Assembly: GCA_001275005.1 (NCBI GenBank)
Contig: JWZX01003215.1
Location: 1-40,349 of the forward strand
From: Chrysochromulina tobinii
Taxonomy: Eukaryota > Haptophyta > Prymnesiales > Chrysochromulinaceae
DNA length: 40,349 nucleotides
Direction of reading: 5' to 3'
Positions within the stretch are counted from its first letter, which is position 1; each line of letters opens with the position of its first letter. The position numbers were made by a program, and so were the translations under genes. The notes under the pieces are model-generated. The model was not told the origin of the DNA and made no database searches. It worked only from the letters and a program-made list of their open reading frames with translations. This document shows, one piece after another, positions 40,207 through 40,349 of this stretch.

Positions 40207-40349
40207 GCGGAGGCCGCCGGGCTTCTGGCTGAGCTGCCGCCGCACATGCTCGATTTGCGGCTGCTGTGGCAGCGCCTGCTCACCGAGAAGGCCGCTGCGC
40301 GCGAGCGCGTCGACTCGTTGCGCGTCGCGCAAGAGTATCTCACCTCGCC
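40207..40349 (+). CDS. Partial exon of an unidentified protein at the right edge
   Basis: After a good acceptor (GGGCATCGTTGCAG) an open plus-strand frame runs to the window edge: AEAAGLLAELPPHMLDLRLL, then WQRLLTEKAAARERVDSLRV and AQEYLTS. The alternating hydrophobic and charged pattern is that of amphipathic or coiled-coil helix. The preceding exon was not found with confidence, and the gene continues beyond the window. No family is recognised. Confidence 0.5.

Noticed and set aside
40054-40343. Minus-strand frames at the right edge
   Set aside because: They are arginine and serine-rich shadows; the opposite strand shows a better helix-forming frame behind a clear acceptor.

Overview
This window is nuclear DNA from a eukaryotic alga. 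The genes carry GT-AG introns, and one carries a GC-AG intron. The DNA is GC-rich with strongly GC-biased third codon positions. A single-chain acetyl-CoA carboxylase starts with a signal peptide followed by an AAFAP-type motif, which marks targeting to a secondary plastid of red-algal origin. A haptophyte is my best guess and a stramenopile the main alternative; I could not test this by alignment.

Layout, left to right. 1-393 (+): 3' end of a possible glycan-active protein. 543-3114 (+): four-exon kelch-repeat protein. 4084-8795 (+): cell-surface beta-helix protein whose coils are encoded by six small in-frame exons in nearly identical introns. 8796-10364: intergenic. 10365-11843 (-): F-box-like/propeller protein. 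12039-13369 (+): membrane-anchored cyclophilin-like protein. 13694-14674 (+): membrane protein with an internal repeat. 14805-15629 (+): secreted or plastid two-repeat protein. 15831-16640 (-): ethylmalonyl-CoA decarboxylase. 16938-17894 (+): mitochondrial citrate-type carrier. 19143-25991 (-): plastid acetyl-CoA carboxylase with an apparent one-base frameshift. 26649-27569 (+): STI1-domain protein. 28196-28831 (-): Ran-binding protein 1. 29202-30906 (-): class I histone deacetylase with a duplicated piece of its own core in the tail. 31439-35405 (-): six-exon RND/MMPL-type transporter. 35595-36905 (+): ubiquitin-conjugating enzyme UBE2S. 37445-38926: a hAT-type DNA transposon with inverted ends and an 8-bp target duplication. 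39218-39949 (-): two-PDZ protein. 40207-40349 (+): start of another gene.

Working together: the carboxylase makes malonyl-CoA, the decarboxylase family removes ethylmalonyl-CoA made by carboxylase side activity, and the citrate carrier moves acetyl-unit precursors. They sit within about 10 kb, and the first two of them (decarboxylase and carrier) are head to head. The remaining genes are ordinary nuclear, signalling or cell-cycle functions with no clear link.

The most unusual content is in the introns. Three unrelated genes have introns built from short tandem repeats around a sense-strand CTCTGATGGC decamer. Several introns begin with a degenerate copy of the start of the next exon, as expected if introns arose by tandem duplication of exon DNA. 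The beta-helix gene has amplified an exon-plus-intron unit whose introns carry paired perfect palindromes. Two single-base frame breaks (carboxylase, deacetylase) may be assembly errors, so the reading frames there should be treated with caution.
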